Shown here: piece after piece, positions 1-7,224 of the stretch | How positions within the stretch are numbered: position 1 is the first letter of the stretch | Layout: each line of letters starts with the position of its first letter | Assembly (NCBI GenBank): GCA_027318525.1 | Contig: DAHVPA010000045.1 | Span: forward strand, 1-11,267 | Length of the DNA stretch: 11,267 bases | Direction of reading: 5' to 3' | Origin: Candidatus Cloacimonadota bacterium | GTDB taxonomy: Bacteria > Cloacimonadota > Cloacimonadia > Cloacimonadales > Cloacimonadaceae | Position numbers and translations under genes: made by a program | Notes under the pieces: model-generated | What the model was told of the DNA's origin: nothing | The model's input: only the letters and a program-made list of their open reading frames with translations | Databases searched by the model: none

Positions 1-122
1 AAAATCTCCTTTAGCGTTCGCTGCTTCCATGCCCAGTTGTTTTTTGTTTTTCTGGCAGGAGCCTCCTTCTCTCCCTGTCTCCCAGATCCACTCCCAAGAT
101 GTAGGCCAGCCCGTGCACAGCC
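1..122. other. Edge segment where the GlmU-like reading frame loses homology
   Basis: Downstream (minus strand) of the S-N-K-Q-H codons, the GlmU-like frame reads as low-similarity Gly/Arg/Lys-rich sequence. An alternative frame ends in TAA at 11-13, followed immediately by AGGAG, which looks like a ribosome binding site for a gene lying outside the window. Scattered matches to the expected L-G-S-W pattern occur in different frames. The stretch is purine-rich on the minus strand and richer in GC than its surroundings by eye. It could be indel-laden sequence at a contig end, a chimeric join or a real truncation. The sequence alone does not decide between these. Confidence 0.45.
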
Positions 123-917
123 ATGCTGTTTGTTGGAATAAGCCTGGATAATGGAACCCTCCACTTCCCCGCCGATTTTACAAACAGGACCAATTGAAGT
201 ATTCTCATAAATCTTTGCGCCTACTTTTACTTTGCTGTTTTTGCCGATATAACATGGACCCATAATTACGGCGTGTGCCATCACTTCCGCATTCTCGTCA
301 ATAACTACAGGACCATGAGTAGCATCCAAAACAACTCCGGGTTTAAGCATTGCTCCCTCACCAATCCAAACCTGATAGGGATTGAGCACAGTAACGCCCA
401 GTTCTGTCTCCATATAATTGTCTTCATCCTGAAAAAATTGTCTGAAATCAGAATCAATCAGCCTTCCATTATCCATGATCACATCAGCCAATGAGTTGTA
501 TAATACATTGCCGACAGAAATAACTTCTGCATTAGATGCAAGCTTTTCGATAGCTGCAAAGTCATGAACCATTTCTTTAATGACAGTTCTTAAAGCGACA
601 AGCTGATCCTGTTCATCCCTGATAACCTGTTGTGGTTGAAGCGAACTGATTGTTTGAATTATGGAGGGATTGTATCTCAAACGGGAATTGACGAATAGAG
701 CATCTCCGTTTACAGCGTTAATAATCCAATCAGGATGCCTTTCTTTATACAAAGATTCCAATCCAGGATCAATGACCACTACATTTTCTTCACTGAAAAT
801 TGCTGCTTGCAGTCGTTGTCTTAGCTTCAGGATACCACAGCGTATATCACCAACACATCTTGTCAGGCTTGCCGGATAAAACAAATTCGGATAATCATCA
901 AAAACTGTCATAACCAT
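1..917 (-). CDS. GlmU-like sugar-1-phosphate nucleotidyltransferase / hexapeptide acyltransferase, 3' end missing or broken
   Basis: The frame is open from the ATG at 917 to the left edge, so no stop is seen. Residues about 1-100 resemble the N-terminal domain of the Bacteroidetes-type GlmU-like family: an L-F-Y-P...L-T-R...D-I-R-x-G-I-L pattern at 12-30 and N-S-R-L at 77-80. Residues about 183-265 form a left-handed beta-helix of hexapeptide repeats (IGEGAML, VVIDENA, YIGKNSKV, SIGPVCKIGG) ending in a conserved S-N-K-Q-H. Members of this family make UDP-GlcNAc-type precursors; the exact sugar here is inferred. The start is backed by AGGA seven bases upstream, and the gene begins 16 bp after the PBP stop, so it is probably in the same operon. 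Homology stops at about position 122. The family normally continues with D-G-F-L-G-H and roughly 120 more residues, which are not recognisable here in any frame. Confidence 0.75.
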   Translation of the reverse strand, partial: MVMTVFDDYPNLFYPASLTRCVGDIRCGILKLRQRLQAAIFSEENVVVIDPGLESLYKERHPDWIINAVNGDALFVNSRLRYNPSIIQTISSLQPQQVIRDEQDQLVALRTVIKEMVHDFAAIEKLASNAEVISVGNVLYNSLADVIMDNGRLIDSDFRQFFQDEDNYMETELGVTVLNPYQVWIGEGAMLKPGVVLDATHGPVVIDENAEVMAHAVIMGPCYIGKNSKVKVGAKIYENTSIGPVCKIGGEVEGSIIQAYSNKQHGCARAGLHLGSGSGRQGEKEAPARKTKNNWAWKQRTLKEI

Positions 918-933
918 AATCGATTCCTGCCTT

Positions 934-3039
934 TTAATAACCTGGACGGACAATGTAGGGAACTGCATCCCGATATCTGTATCGGGTAGGTCGGAAATTA
1001 TATCTCAAGCTATCTGATTTAACCAATGGCTCAGTTCCGGCAATGAAAATCTCATCAATGCCGTTTTCAGAATAGTAACCTGTGACCGGATTGATTTTGG
1101 TATGAGTAATCCCTTCTGGTTCTGCAAAAGCATATCTCGAGTCTCCTGCTCCAGGATAACGACCTTTGTTTTCCAATAGCATTGCTTTGCGCATGATCGG
1201 TCCCCAGACCGGAGCACATACTATTCCACCTGCCATATTGCTCCCCATCGACCTGTTGTCGTCGAATCCGGTCCAAATACCGCAAATCAGCTCTTTGTTG
1301 AAACCAATAAACCAGGCGTCACGATAATCATCAGTCGTTCCGGTTTTGCCTGCTGCCGGCCAGATATATCCTTGTCTGGCTGCTGTAGCTGTGCCGCTAT
1401 TTACCACTGATTCCATCATGCTGGTCATAATATAAGCCGGTTCTGGTTCACATACTTTGTATTGCAACACTTTGGCTCTTTCCAAGACTTCGCCTTCTTT
1501 ATCCTCAACTCTTTGGATAAAGATGGGTTTGACTCTGTAACCCCCATTCGGAAAGGTAGTATAAGCCGCCATCAATGTAATCGGTGTTACCTCATAAGAA
1601 CCTAAAGCCACAGAGTAGTCATTTGCCTGATAATTGAATCCAAATCGTTTGAAAGCATCGGATACAGAATTCAGTCCAATGTCATATACTGTCCTTACCG
1701 CCCATACATTGAAGGAGTTGGTTATAGCGGTGCGCATTCTTGCCAAACCGTAGTATTCTTTCGAATAATTCTGCGGCTTCCATTGCTTTCCATCGTTGTC
1801 ATAAAAAATGATAGGCATATCATTGATGACAGTAGCAGGTGTATAGCCATTCTCCACAGCAACTGTGTAATAAATCGGCTTGATTGAGGAGCCCGGCTGC
1901 CGTTTGGCAAGAGTCATTCTGTTATACTTGCTGTGTGTAAAATTCCTGCCGCCTATCATCGCTCGGAAATATCCTGTCTTGTTTTCCATGACCACCAATC
2001 CACCCTGCAAATATGCCGTTACGACATCAGCCTGGAAGGGATCAAGATTCTTGAGTTTTGTGGCATAACCTCTGCTGTTTTCGATTCTGGTCAAATGAGC
2101 ATTCAAAATCGAATCAGCGTAATTGGAGAGATTATAATCCAAGGTCGTATATATCTTTAAACTGCCTTCAAAAAGCTTATCGGTGCCGTATTTCTTTTCC
2201 AGATACTGCCTGATGTTTTCGATGAAATAATCAGAGGCATAATGTTTGAGTGCAGTTTCTTCCGGACTGATGGAAGCTTTGACTGCGGCATCGTATTCTG
2301 CCTGCGAGATTTTGTTAAGTTTCAGCATATTGGAAAGCACATAATTGCGCCTTTCTATAGCTCGGTCTGCATGTTTGCGGGGATCATAGAAATTGGGTCT
2401 TTGAATCATCCCCACCAATAATGCAGCTTCAGGCAAAGTCAAATCCATGGCGTGCTTGCCGAAGTAATACAAAGAAGCCGTTTCAATTCCGTATATCTGT
2501 CCGCCGAAGAAGATTTTATTAAAGTAAATTTCTATAATTTCATCTTTGGTGAAATTACGTTCAATCCTCAGCGCGAGAATCACTTCCTTGATTTTTCTCG
2601 ACACCTTTTTATCCAGAGTCAGGAACATGTTTCTTGCCATCTGCTGGGTAATCGTGCTCGCTCCCTGGGAAAAATCCATCCGGACAATGTCAATCAGGAT
2701 TGCTCTTACATTACCGATAATATCAATGCCGAAATGATGATAAAAGTTCTTATCTTCCGTAGCTATCAGAGCATCTATCAGATAGGGTGGTAGTTCGTGA
2801 ATGGAAACCAGCTTGCGCCGTTCAAAGGCAAAGAGATATATCATTTTACCATTGCGGTCATAAACTTCAGAACCAGACCTCATGGTATAGTTTCTAAGCT
2901 CGCTCATGGGCGGCAATTCGTCATTATAAAACCAAAAAACGCCTACGATGATCCCAATTAAGACACACAGCCCAACCGCTATTCTCCGTAAAGCTACTTT
3001 ATGTTGTTCCCAATAATTTAAATAGATTGTTTTGCCCAT
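934..3039 (-). CDS. mrcA: Class A penicillin-binding protein (PBP1A type), bifunctional peptidoglycan glycosyltransferase/transpeptidase
   Basis: This 701-residue protein polymerises lipid II and cross-links peptidoglycan outside the inner membrane. It has a short cytoplasmic N-terminus and one membrane anchor at about 19-37. A GT51 glycosyltransferase domain follows (about 60-235), with the catalytic Glu95 in ATEDKNFYHH and the GASTITQQ motif at 126-133. The penicillin-binding transpeptidase domain (about 345-615) has the nucleophile S384 in S-S-I-K, S-F-N at 442-444 and K-T-G-T at 565-568. All catalytic motifs are intact. At 701 residues it is shorter than E. coli MrcA (about 850) and appears to lack the extra domain between GT and TP. 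The ATG at 3039 overlaps the end of the upstream membrane-protein gene by 22 bp. AAGGAA lies about 8 bases upstream of that ATG, which suggests translational coupling. The symbol is by family; ponA is equally usable. Confidence 0.95.
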   Translation of the reverse strand: MGKTIYLNYWEQHKVALRRIAVGLCVLIGIIVGVFWFYNDELPPMSELRNYTMRSGSEVYDRNGKMIYLFAFERRKLVSIHELPPYLIDALIATEDKNFYHHFGIDIIGNVRAILIDIVRMDFSQGASTITQQMARNMFLTLDKKVSRKIKEVILALRIERNFTKDEIIEIYFNKIFFGGQIYGIETASLYYFGKHAMDLTLPEAALLVGMIQRPNFYDPRKHADRAIERRNYVLSNMLKLNKISQAEYDAAVKASISPEETALKHYASDYFIENIRQYLEKKYGTDKLFEGSLKIYTTLDYNLSNYADSILNAHLTRIENSRGYATKLKNLDPFQADVVTAYLQGGLVVMENKTGYFRAMIGGRNFTHSKYNRMTLAKRQPGSSIKPIYYTVAVENGYTPATVINDMPIIFYDNDGKQWKPQNYSKEYYGLARMRTAITNSFNVWAVRTVYDIGLNSVSDAFKRFGFNYQANDYSVALGSYEVTPITLMAAYTTFPNGGYRVKPIFIQRVEDKEGEVLERAKVLQYKVCEPEPAYIMTSMMESVVNSGTATAARQGYIWPAAGKTGTTDDYRDAWFIGFNKELICGIWTGFDDNRSMGSNMAGGIVCAPVWGPIMRKAMLLENKGRYPGAGDSRYAFAEPEGITHTKINPVTGYYSENGIDEIFIAGTEPLVKSDSLRYNFRPTRYRYRDAVPYIVRPGY

Positions 3040-3551
3040 TCACCCATTCCTTGCATTCTCTGATTGAGCTCAAAGGTTATTAATCCAGTGATAAATCCGG
3101 TTCCTATCCCCACCAGCATCAATATGGGCAGGAGATAGTAAATGGAGTCTCGCGGAATAATCAGCCATCTCACAAAGAAGATCTGGATAACATTGTGCAT
3201 CACCGCCCCAGCTATACTAATGCCAAAAGTGCTGAAACGAAACGGTGAAACAAACAATAGCCACATTACAAACAGTGACCCGATTCCACCTCCCAATGAC
3301 AGCAAGGTGGCAGGACTCATCAAAGTCAGGCTGGCAAGCCCCCCGATCAGCGTCTTAGCAGTGGTTACGACCAATGCCATGACATATTCTTTCTGCATCA
3401 GCAGATAGACTACAACCACATTAGCCAGACCAATCCTCAGAAAGGGCAATGGTAGAATCCTCACTGCCATACTTTCCAAAAAATAGACTGTTGTGGCAAC
3501 TGCCGTAAAGAAGGCAAATTGCATTATCCTGTTTGTCTTATATTTATCCAT
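3018..3551 (-). CDS. Gx-transporter family membrane protein (annotated in databases as heptaprenyl diphosphate synthase component I)
   Basis: This 177-residue, very hydrophobic protein has about six predicted membrane helices (roughly 10-28, 36-52, 54-72, 80-101, 108-128 and 137-160). It carries an R-I-G-L-A-N motif at 39-44 and Gly-rich turns such as G-G-G-I-G-S near 87-92. These are typical of the family Pfam calls Hpre_diP_synt_I, which is grouped with small-molecule S-component-like transporters (Gx clan). The 'synthase' label is historical. Nothing here resembles a prenyl synthase (no DDxxD), so a substrate-binding transporter component is more likely, substrate unknown. It overlaps the PBP start by 22 bp and begins 170 bp after the preceding gene, with only a weak AAGA as ribosome binding site. 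In other bacteria, relatives often sit near flavin or Rnf/Nqr-linked genes, which fits the nqr cluster next door, but that link is inference. Confidence 0.75.
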   Translation of the reverse strand: MDKYKTNRIMQFAFFTAVATTVYFLESMAVRILPLPFLRIGLANVVVVYLLMQKEYVMALVVTTAKTLIGGLASLTLMSPATLLSLGGGIGSLFVMWLLFVSPFRFSTFGISIAGAVMHNVIQIFFVRWLIIPRDSIYYLLPILMLVGIGTGFITGLITFELNQRMQGMGEWAKQSI

Positions 3552-3637
3552 TCTTGGTCATGAAAATGGCTTTTACCATAACGTCAAGCTAAATGATTGC
3601 AGCCGTTTTAACAGCAATACCTTATCTTTTTCTTCAT

Positions 3638-3676
3638 GAGAGTCTGCAGAGAGTTTTTAGAGACTCAGTCTCTGCA
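3638..3676. promoter_or_regulatory. Dyad-rich intergenic element, possible operator or RNA hairpin
   Basis: The 170-bp gap 3552-3721 contains nested inverted repeats. AGAGACT (3659-3665), one base, then AGTCTCT (3667-3673) form a perfect 7-bp dyad. A wider 8-bp stem, TGCAGAGA (3645-3652) with TCTCTGCA (3669-3676), encloses part of it. No U-tract follows on the minus strand, so it does not look like an intrinsic terminator. I see no convincing -35/-10 pair in the gap. It may be an operator or mRNA structure ahead of the membrane protein/PBP/GlmU-like unit. The rest of the gap holds nothing else I can support. Confidence 0.3.
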
Positions 3677-3721
3677 AACCCTCTTGAGAATCTGATGTTC
3701 AATAAAGATGGTCTATTCTGT

Positions 3722-4174
3722 TCAGAAGATGTTTTTTATCAGCAAATCAGGATCAAGGCGAAAGACAGAACCCTTACCTTCAAAAAAGTGATGTGCTCTG
3801 ATCAGATGTATGTTTAATCCGGTCCATCGCAGTGTAACCCCGGTATTCAGATTAGTCAGGGTTGTGATTGTTTTCCTGTAAAGTCCCGGATGACTGAAAG
3901 GACAGGGCAATTTTCCACGCGTAATCTCTGTCTCCACCTCATATATATCATCAATAATGACAGGACCTTGGAAGCTTTCATAGGTTGAAGTGGTAAAATA
4001 TTCCAGTCTGTCGGCAATTTCTTCAGCGCTGACTCCATAGGCAACCATCACAGACTCGTCCGCTTCTATAATCTCATGATAGTGGCGTTCGTCTAATCCC
4101 AGAAAGCCACTCAGGGTGATGACTCCGGGCTGCATCCTGGCAGCGATTTTTTCTTCAAGGGGTGTCTGTTTCAT
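3722..4174 (-). CDS. Unrecognised 150-aa soluble protein at the end of the nqr cluster
   Basis: I do not recognise the family. The protein has no signal peptide and no membrane helix, and is probably cytoplasmic. It has a Glu/Asp-rich N-terminal half and a beta-rich second half (I-I-D-D-I-Y-E-V-E-T-E-I near 71-82, then K-T-I-T-T-L-T-N-L and T-L-R-W-T-G-L-N-I-H). It has a single Cys (C90) and several His (including R-A-H-H-F-F near 127-132). The ATG at 4174 has GAGG five bases upstream, a good ribosome binding site, and starts 33 bp after nqrF ends with no terminator between, so it is probably co-transcribed with nqr. Clean start, good ribosome binding site and codon use like its neighbours make it a real gene. 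An alternating beta-strand layout might suit a hot-dog or lipocalin-like fold, but that is speculation. Confidence 0.75.
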   Translation of the reverse strand: MKQTPLEEKIAARMQPGVITLSGFLGLDERHYHEIIEADESVMVAYGVSAEEIADRLEYFTTSTYESFQGPVIIDDIYEVETEITRGKLPCPFSHPGLYRKTITTLTNLNTGVTLRWTGLNIHLIRAHHFFEGKGSVFRLDPDLLIKNIF

Positions 4175-4207
4175 CGTAACCTCATTACTAACTGATACAG
4201 ATTGGAA

Positions 4208-5311
4208 TCAACCAAAGCTATCAAAGTATATCTTGTTATCAGGAACCCCCAGGTTACGCAGCTCCTTACGACAGGCTTCCAGCATACCTGGGCTTCCACA
4301 CATATAGGCTTCTGTATTTTGGGGATCGCGCAACACTTCTTTGATATAAGGCATGATATATCCACTTCGCGCACAATACAACCCCGCATCATCACATTTG
4401 GAAAGAACAGGAATATACTGAAAATCAGGGAAAACATGTTCAAAACCCTTGAAAAGTTCTGTCAGGTAAAGGTCTTTTTCAGTTCGTGCTCCGAAGAAAT
4501 AGGTCATCTTACGGTTAGTCCCGACCACCTGCAAGTGTTGCAGCATTGATTTTATTGGAGCTTTGCCGCTTCCACCCGCAATAAAAATCATATCCGCCTG
4601 GGTATCCCTGATATAGAAATCACCAAAGGGACCGGTAAGGTTGACTTCTTCTCCCACTTGCAAAAAATTGTGCACCCAGGTCGTGCAAATCCCTTCCGGA
4701 ACAAGACGAATGATTAACTCCACCAGAGTATCATCTTCTGGTTTGGATGAGATGGAATATGCCCTCACAGTAGTCTGCTTGATTTTACCGTAAGGTTTGG
4801 TCTCCAACTGCACATATTGCCCTGCTTTAAAATCTATCTTGGCAGGTTCCTTCAGACGAAACACGACAGCTTTTATATCGTAAGTAAGATCTGTAATGGA
4901 CTCCACTACTGAAACGAATTTTCTTATATTGAAGATGGATTCGGGGATGTGGATTTTTATATCTGATTTGACTTTGACCTGACAGGCAAGGCGTATATTA
5001 TCCTGTTGCTCTTTAGGGCTGAGTAACGGTTTTTCGGTCGGGAGTAAAGGTCCTCCCCCCTCAGCAACTTTGCATTTACAGGCTCCGCAGCTTCCTCTGC
5101 CCCCACATGCCGAAGCCAGATAAATCTGCTGGTCATTCAGAGTATTCAAAAGAGAGTTGCCGCCTTTGACCGTGATTTGCTTTTTATTATTGATATCGAC
5201 AACGCAATCTCCATATGTGTTCAAATACTTCTGGGCAAAAACCAGAATCAAAGCGAGGAATATGCTGATTGCCGCTGAAGCTCCAATATCGCTTATAATC
5301 TGTAACAACAT
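4208..5311 (-). CDS. nqrF: Na+-NQR subunit F, NADH-oxidising 2Fe-2S/FAD reductase
   Basis: This 367-residue protein feeds electrons from NADH into the sodium-pumping NQR complex at the cytoplasmic face. An N-terminal membrane anchor (about 10-28) is followed by a plant-type 2Fe-2S domain with C69-x5-C75-x2-C78 and C110, the same spacing as Vibrio NqrF. The FAD-binding motif R-A-Y-S is at 183-186, the NAD-binding G-G-S-G-K-A-P at 246-252, M-C-G-S-P-G-M at 337-343, and the protein ends in F-D-S-F-G. It is about 40 residues shorter than Vibrio NqrF. The insertion that precedes R-A-Y-S in Vibrio is absent, leaving only a short linker after the G-Q-Y-V strand. The gene starts 13 bp after nqrE, with AAGGAT just upstream. 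Other members of the ferredoxin-reductase superfamily share this layout, but the operon context makes NqrF the best call. Confidence 0.93.
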   Translation of the reverse strand: MLLQIISDIGASAAISIFLALILVFAQKYLNTYGDCVVDINNKKQITVKGGNSLLNTLNDQQIYLASACGGRGSCGACKCKVAEGGGPLLPTEKPLLSPKEQQDNIRLACQVKVKSDIKIHIPESIFNIRKFVSVVESITDLTYDIKAVVFRLKEPAKIDFKAGQYVQLETKPYGKIKQTTVRAYSISSKPEDDTLVELIIRLVPEGICTTWVHNFLQVGEEVNLTGPFGDFYIRDTQADMIFIAGGSGKAPIKSMLQHLQVVGTNRKMTYFFGARTEKDLYLTELFKGFEHVFPDFQYIPVLSKCDDAGLYCARSGYIMPYIKEVLRDPQNTEAYMCGSPGMLEACRKELRNLGVPDNKIYFDSFG

Positions 5312-5324
5312 ATATCCTTAATCC

Positions 5325-5912
5325 TTACTGAACATTCACAATGCCGGAGAATCCGACAAAAGCCAAAGCCATGATCCCAGTAACTATCAGGCTTATACCT
5401 GGACCAACCAGTCCCGCTGGTATCATTTTATCTTTTATACGGGTCCTTATTCCTGCTAACATAAGTATGGCAAGCATCCAGCCAATGCCGCTCCCCGTAG
5501 CATAAGCTATTGTTTGCAAAAAGTTGTATTGCCTGATAATCATAAACAGGGCTACACCGAAAATGGCACAATTGACTGTTATAAGCGGAAGGAATATCCC
5601 TAGTGTATAATACAAAGTTGGTGTAAAACGCTCAATAATCAGTTCCAGTAGTTGCACAGAGGCGGCTATCACAATAATAAAAATGATGTATTGTAAATAT
5701 ACAATATGCAGCGGAACCAGCAAATAATAATATACCAACCAGTTTAATGCACAAGTAATCGTTAGGACAAAGACAACTGCAATCCCCAAACCAAAGGAAG
5801 ATTCCATTTCTCTGGAAACAGACAGATAAGAACACATCCCCAGAAAGTTGGTCAAGAGCACATTACTTGTAAAAATGGCTGCCCAAAATAAGATGAATGG
5901 ACTGATATGCAT
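5325..5912 (-). CDS. nqrE: Na+-NQR subunit E, integral membrane subunit
   Basis: This 195-residue protein has six membrane helices and is one of the inverted-topology pair NqrD/NqrE (related to RnfA/RnfE) that holds an intramembrane iron centre and forms part of the ion path. The strongest matches to Vibrio NqrE are F-L-G-M-C at 23-27, S-F-G-L-G-I-A-V-V at 39-47, L-G-I-F-L-P-L-I-T-V-N-C at 104-115 and G-S-G-I-G-W-M-L-A-I around 139-149. The cofactor Cys C27 and C115 correspond to Vibrio C26 and C120. GGAG lies about seven bases before the ATG at 5912, and the gene starts 10 bp after nqrD ends. Key residues appear intact and length is normal. RnfA is the alternative family name, but the details match NqrE better. 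Confidence 0.95.
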   Translation of the reverse strand: MHISPFILFWAAIFTSNVLLTNFLGMCSYLSVSREMESSFGLGIAVVFVLTITCALNWLVYYYLLVPLHIVYLQYIIFIIVIAASVQLLELIIERFTPTLYYTLGIFLPLITVNCAIFGVALFMIIRQYNFLQTIAYATGSGIGWMLAILMLAGIRTRIKDKMIPAGLVGPGISLIVTGIMALAFVGFSGIVNVQ

Positions 5913-5922
5913 CCCTATGCTC

Positions 5923-6522
5923 CTAACTAGTCTTAACTTTATAATACTTGTCGTTGATAAACCAGATCATGGCTGCCAAAAGGAAAAATGCACTGGGAGC
6001 CATTACCATGATTGACCATTTTATCCACCAGGTTCCCAGTATCTGTATCCCAAACAATGAGCCGAAGCCAAACAGCTCACGCACACAGGATATTGCCAAT
6101 AAAACAAGTGTATATCCCAAGCCTGCTCCAATTCCATCAACAACTGAATCGAGAGGAGGATTTTTGGCAGCAAAGGCTTCTGCTCTTCCCATCAAAATGC
6201 AGTTTGTAATGATCAACCCTACATACGGGCCAAGCTGTTTACTAACGTCTGGCAGGTTTGCCCTCAAGTAGATATCAACAATAATCACATATGCACCAAT
6301 AATCAAAACCTGTGCCATCATTCGCACACTGCGTGGAGTGTATTCCCTGATGGCGGAAATTGTTAAATTGGCGAAGATCAGGGAAAAAGTGACTCCCAGT
6401 CCCATGATTAAGCTATTAAGCATCAGGTTTGTGACTGCCAGAGATGAACAAATGCCCAGAATTTGCTTCCACACAGAGTTTTCCCGGAAGGCGGCATTCA
6501 TGAATATATCTTTTCTTTTCAT
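5923..6522 (-). CDS. nqrD: Na+-NQR subunit D, integral membrane subunit
   Basis: I chose the ATG at 6522 (199 residues). It has GAGG five bases upstream, and the only earlier in-frame start is a TTG at 6549 inside nqrC. The protein has six membrane helices. Family motifs include L-G-I-C-S-S-L-A-V-T-N near residues 22-32, K-Q-L-G-P-Y-V-G-L-I-I-T-N-C-I-L-M-G-R-A-E-A-F-A with C108, D-G-I-G-A-G-L-G-Y, and A-P-S-A-F-F-L near the C-terminus. C25 and C108 match the iron-ligand Cys of Vibrio NqrD (C29, C112). It pairs with NqrE in the membrane core of the sodium pump. It begins 7 bp after the nqrC stop, and its ribosome binding site overlaps that stop codon (TGAGG), so translation is probably coupled to nqrC. 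RnfE is the homologue in Rnf complexes. Confidence 0.94.
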   Translation of the reverse strand: MKRKDIFMNAAFRENSVWKQILGICSSLAVTNLMLNSLIMGLGVTFSLIFANLTISAIREYTPRSVRMMAQVLIIGAYVIIVDIYLRANLPDVSKQLGPYVGLIITNCILMGRAEAFAAKNPPLDSVVDGIGAGLGYTLVLLAISCVRELFGFGSLFGIQILGTWWIKWSIMVMAPSAFFLLAAMIWFINDKYYKVKTS

Positions 6523-6532
6523 CCTGACCTCA
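6523..6532 (-). promoter_or_regulatory. Ribosome binding site of nqrD overlapping the nqrC stop
   Basis: On the minus strand the sequence reads TGAGGTCAGG directly before the ATG at 6522. TGA is the nqrC stop, and GAGG is a Shine-Dalgarno match with a 5-base spacer. This settles the nqrD start in favour of ATG 6522 over the upstream TTG, and suggests that ribosomes finishing nqrC re-initiate on nqrD. Confidence 0.7.
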
Positions 6533-7224
6533 TTTGGCTTGTGGTTCAAAAGTTTGAATTATCTGACTAGCAGCAGCTTCTATAATCTTGAGAACACTGA
6601 CACTGGTAATAGAAGCTCCTGTTATCTGCCGAACCTGCAGATCATTGCTGACAGCCTCTTCGGGAACCAAATCAAAGTGAGTTGCCACCCCATCTGTAAT
6701 CAAAGCTTTACCTGAAAACTGACCCTTAAACCAGGATTCTTCTACTCTGGCTCCCAAGCCGGGTGTCTCCATCTGATCATATATCGTGAAATTTATGATG
6801 CGCTGGTAATCAGGAGTAACAGCAATCAACCCACGCATAGTGCCCCAGAGACCACTGCCGCTTATGTCAAAGCAATAACCGAGGATGTTGTCTTCGACAG
6901 TCTGAACCCTATAATATTTAGAGTCAATAGTCCTGGCGGTCTTGATAGGTAATTGCATTTCTTGTATATATATTGGTCATAGTTTTCTTGCACTTTTGCT
7001 CTGTCTGTAAAGGAACTGATTTCTTTCCCTGTCAAAGTGGAAAGTGTGTCAGCGAAAAGTGTAATTATCTGCAATTGATATGTTTGCCTCTTGTATTGTT
7101 CAATACCCTTTTCTGTTGACCTGTAAAAAACAGAAAGCAATCCGACAAAGACAACAGTTATGGAAAGCATGAAAAGGATGGGATAAATCGGTTTGTCCCG
7201 GAAAGAAACTAGTTGTTCACTCAT
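6530..7224 (-). CDS. nqrC: Na+-NQR subunit C (covalent-FMN periplasmic subunit), split by a frameshift
   Basis: Two overlapping frames together make one NqrC. Frame 1 (7224 to its stop at 6862) supplies the N-terminal anchor (helix about 13-34) and the start of the periplasmic domain. Frame 2 (open around 6958 down to the TGA at 6530) supplies the FMN-binding domain, with G-S-G-L-W-G, E-T-P-G-L-G-A-R and the flavinylation site T-G-A-S-I-T-S. Removing one TA unit from the TATATATA at 6965-6972 joins them as ...D-Q-Y-I-Q-E-M-Q-L-P... and gives about 230 residues, a normal NqrC length. The FMN-linked residue would be Ser rather than the Thr of Vibrio NqrC. The ATG at 7224 overlaps the nqrB stop (ATGA). 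A sequencing indel, a real null allele, or production as two polypeptides from an internal ATG at 6958 all remain possible; an error seems likeliest because the rest of the operon is intact. Confidence 0.85.
6965..6972. repeat. Short TA dinucleotide tract at the nqrC frame break
   Basis: Four TA units lie exactly where the two nqrC frames must be joined. Three units would restore a single frame. The tract is too short to be a strong hypermutable repeat, but dinucleotide slippage (biological or from sequencing) is the simplest explanation of the break. Confidence 0.5.

Noticed and set aside
3018..3551. True heptaprenyl diphosphate synthase
   Set aside because: The protein is an all-helical membrane protein with no DDxxD-type motifs; the name is a legacy label for the family.
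3608..3637. Minus-strand mini-frame of nine codons (M-K-K-K-I-R-Y-C-C) as a leader peptide
   Set aside because: It has no ribosome binding site, no run of one regulatory amino acid and no attenuator-like hairpin after it.
4202..4549. Plus-strand open frame of 115 codons opposite nqrF
   Set aside because: It lies antisense to a well-supported gene, with no recognisable motifs. The same applies to the other plus-strand frames opposite the PBP, nqrD and nqrB genes.
5325..6522. RnfA/RnfE (Rnf complex) rather than NqrE/NqrD
   Set aside because: Residue-level patterns match Vibrio NqrE and NqrD closely, and the cluster has nqrF with no rnfB or rnfC.
6955..6975. Programmed -1 ribosomal frameshift in nqrC
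   Set aside because: No proper slippery heptamer at the junction and no evident downstream stimulatory structure; the TA-tract indel explains it more simply.
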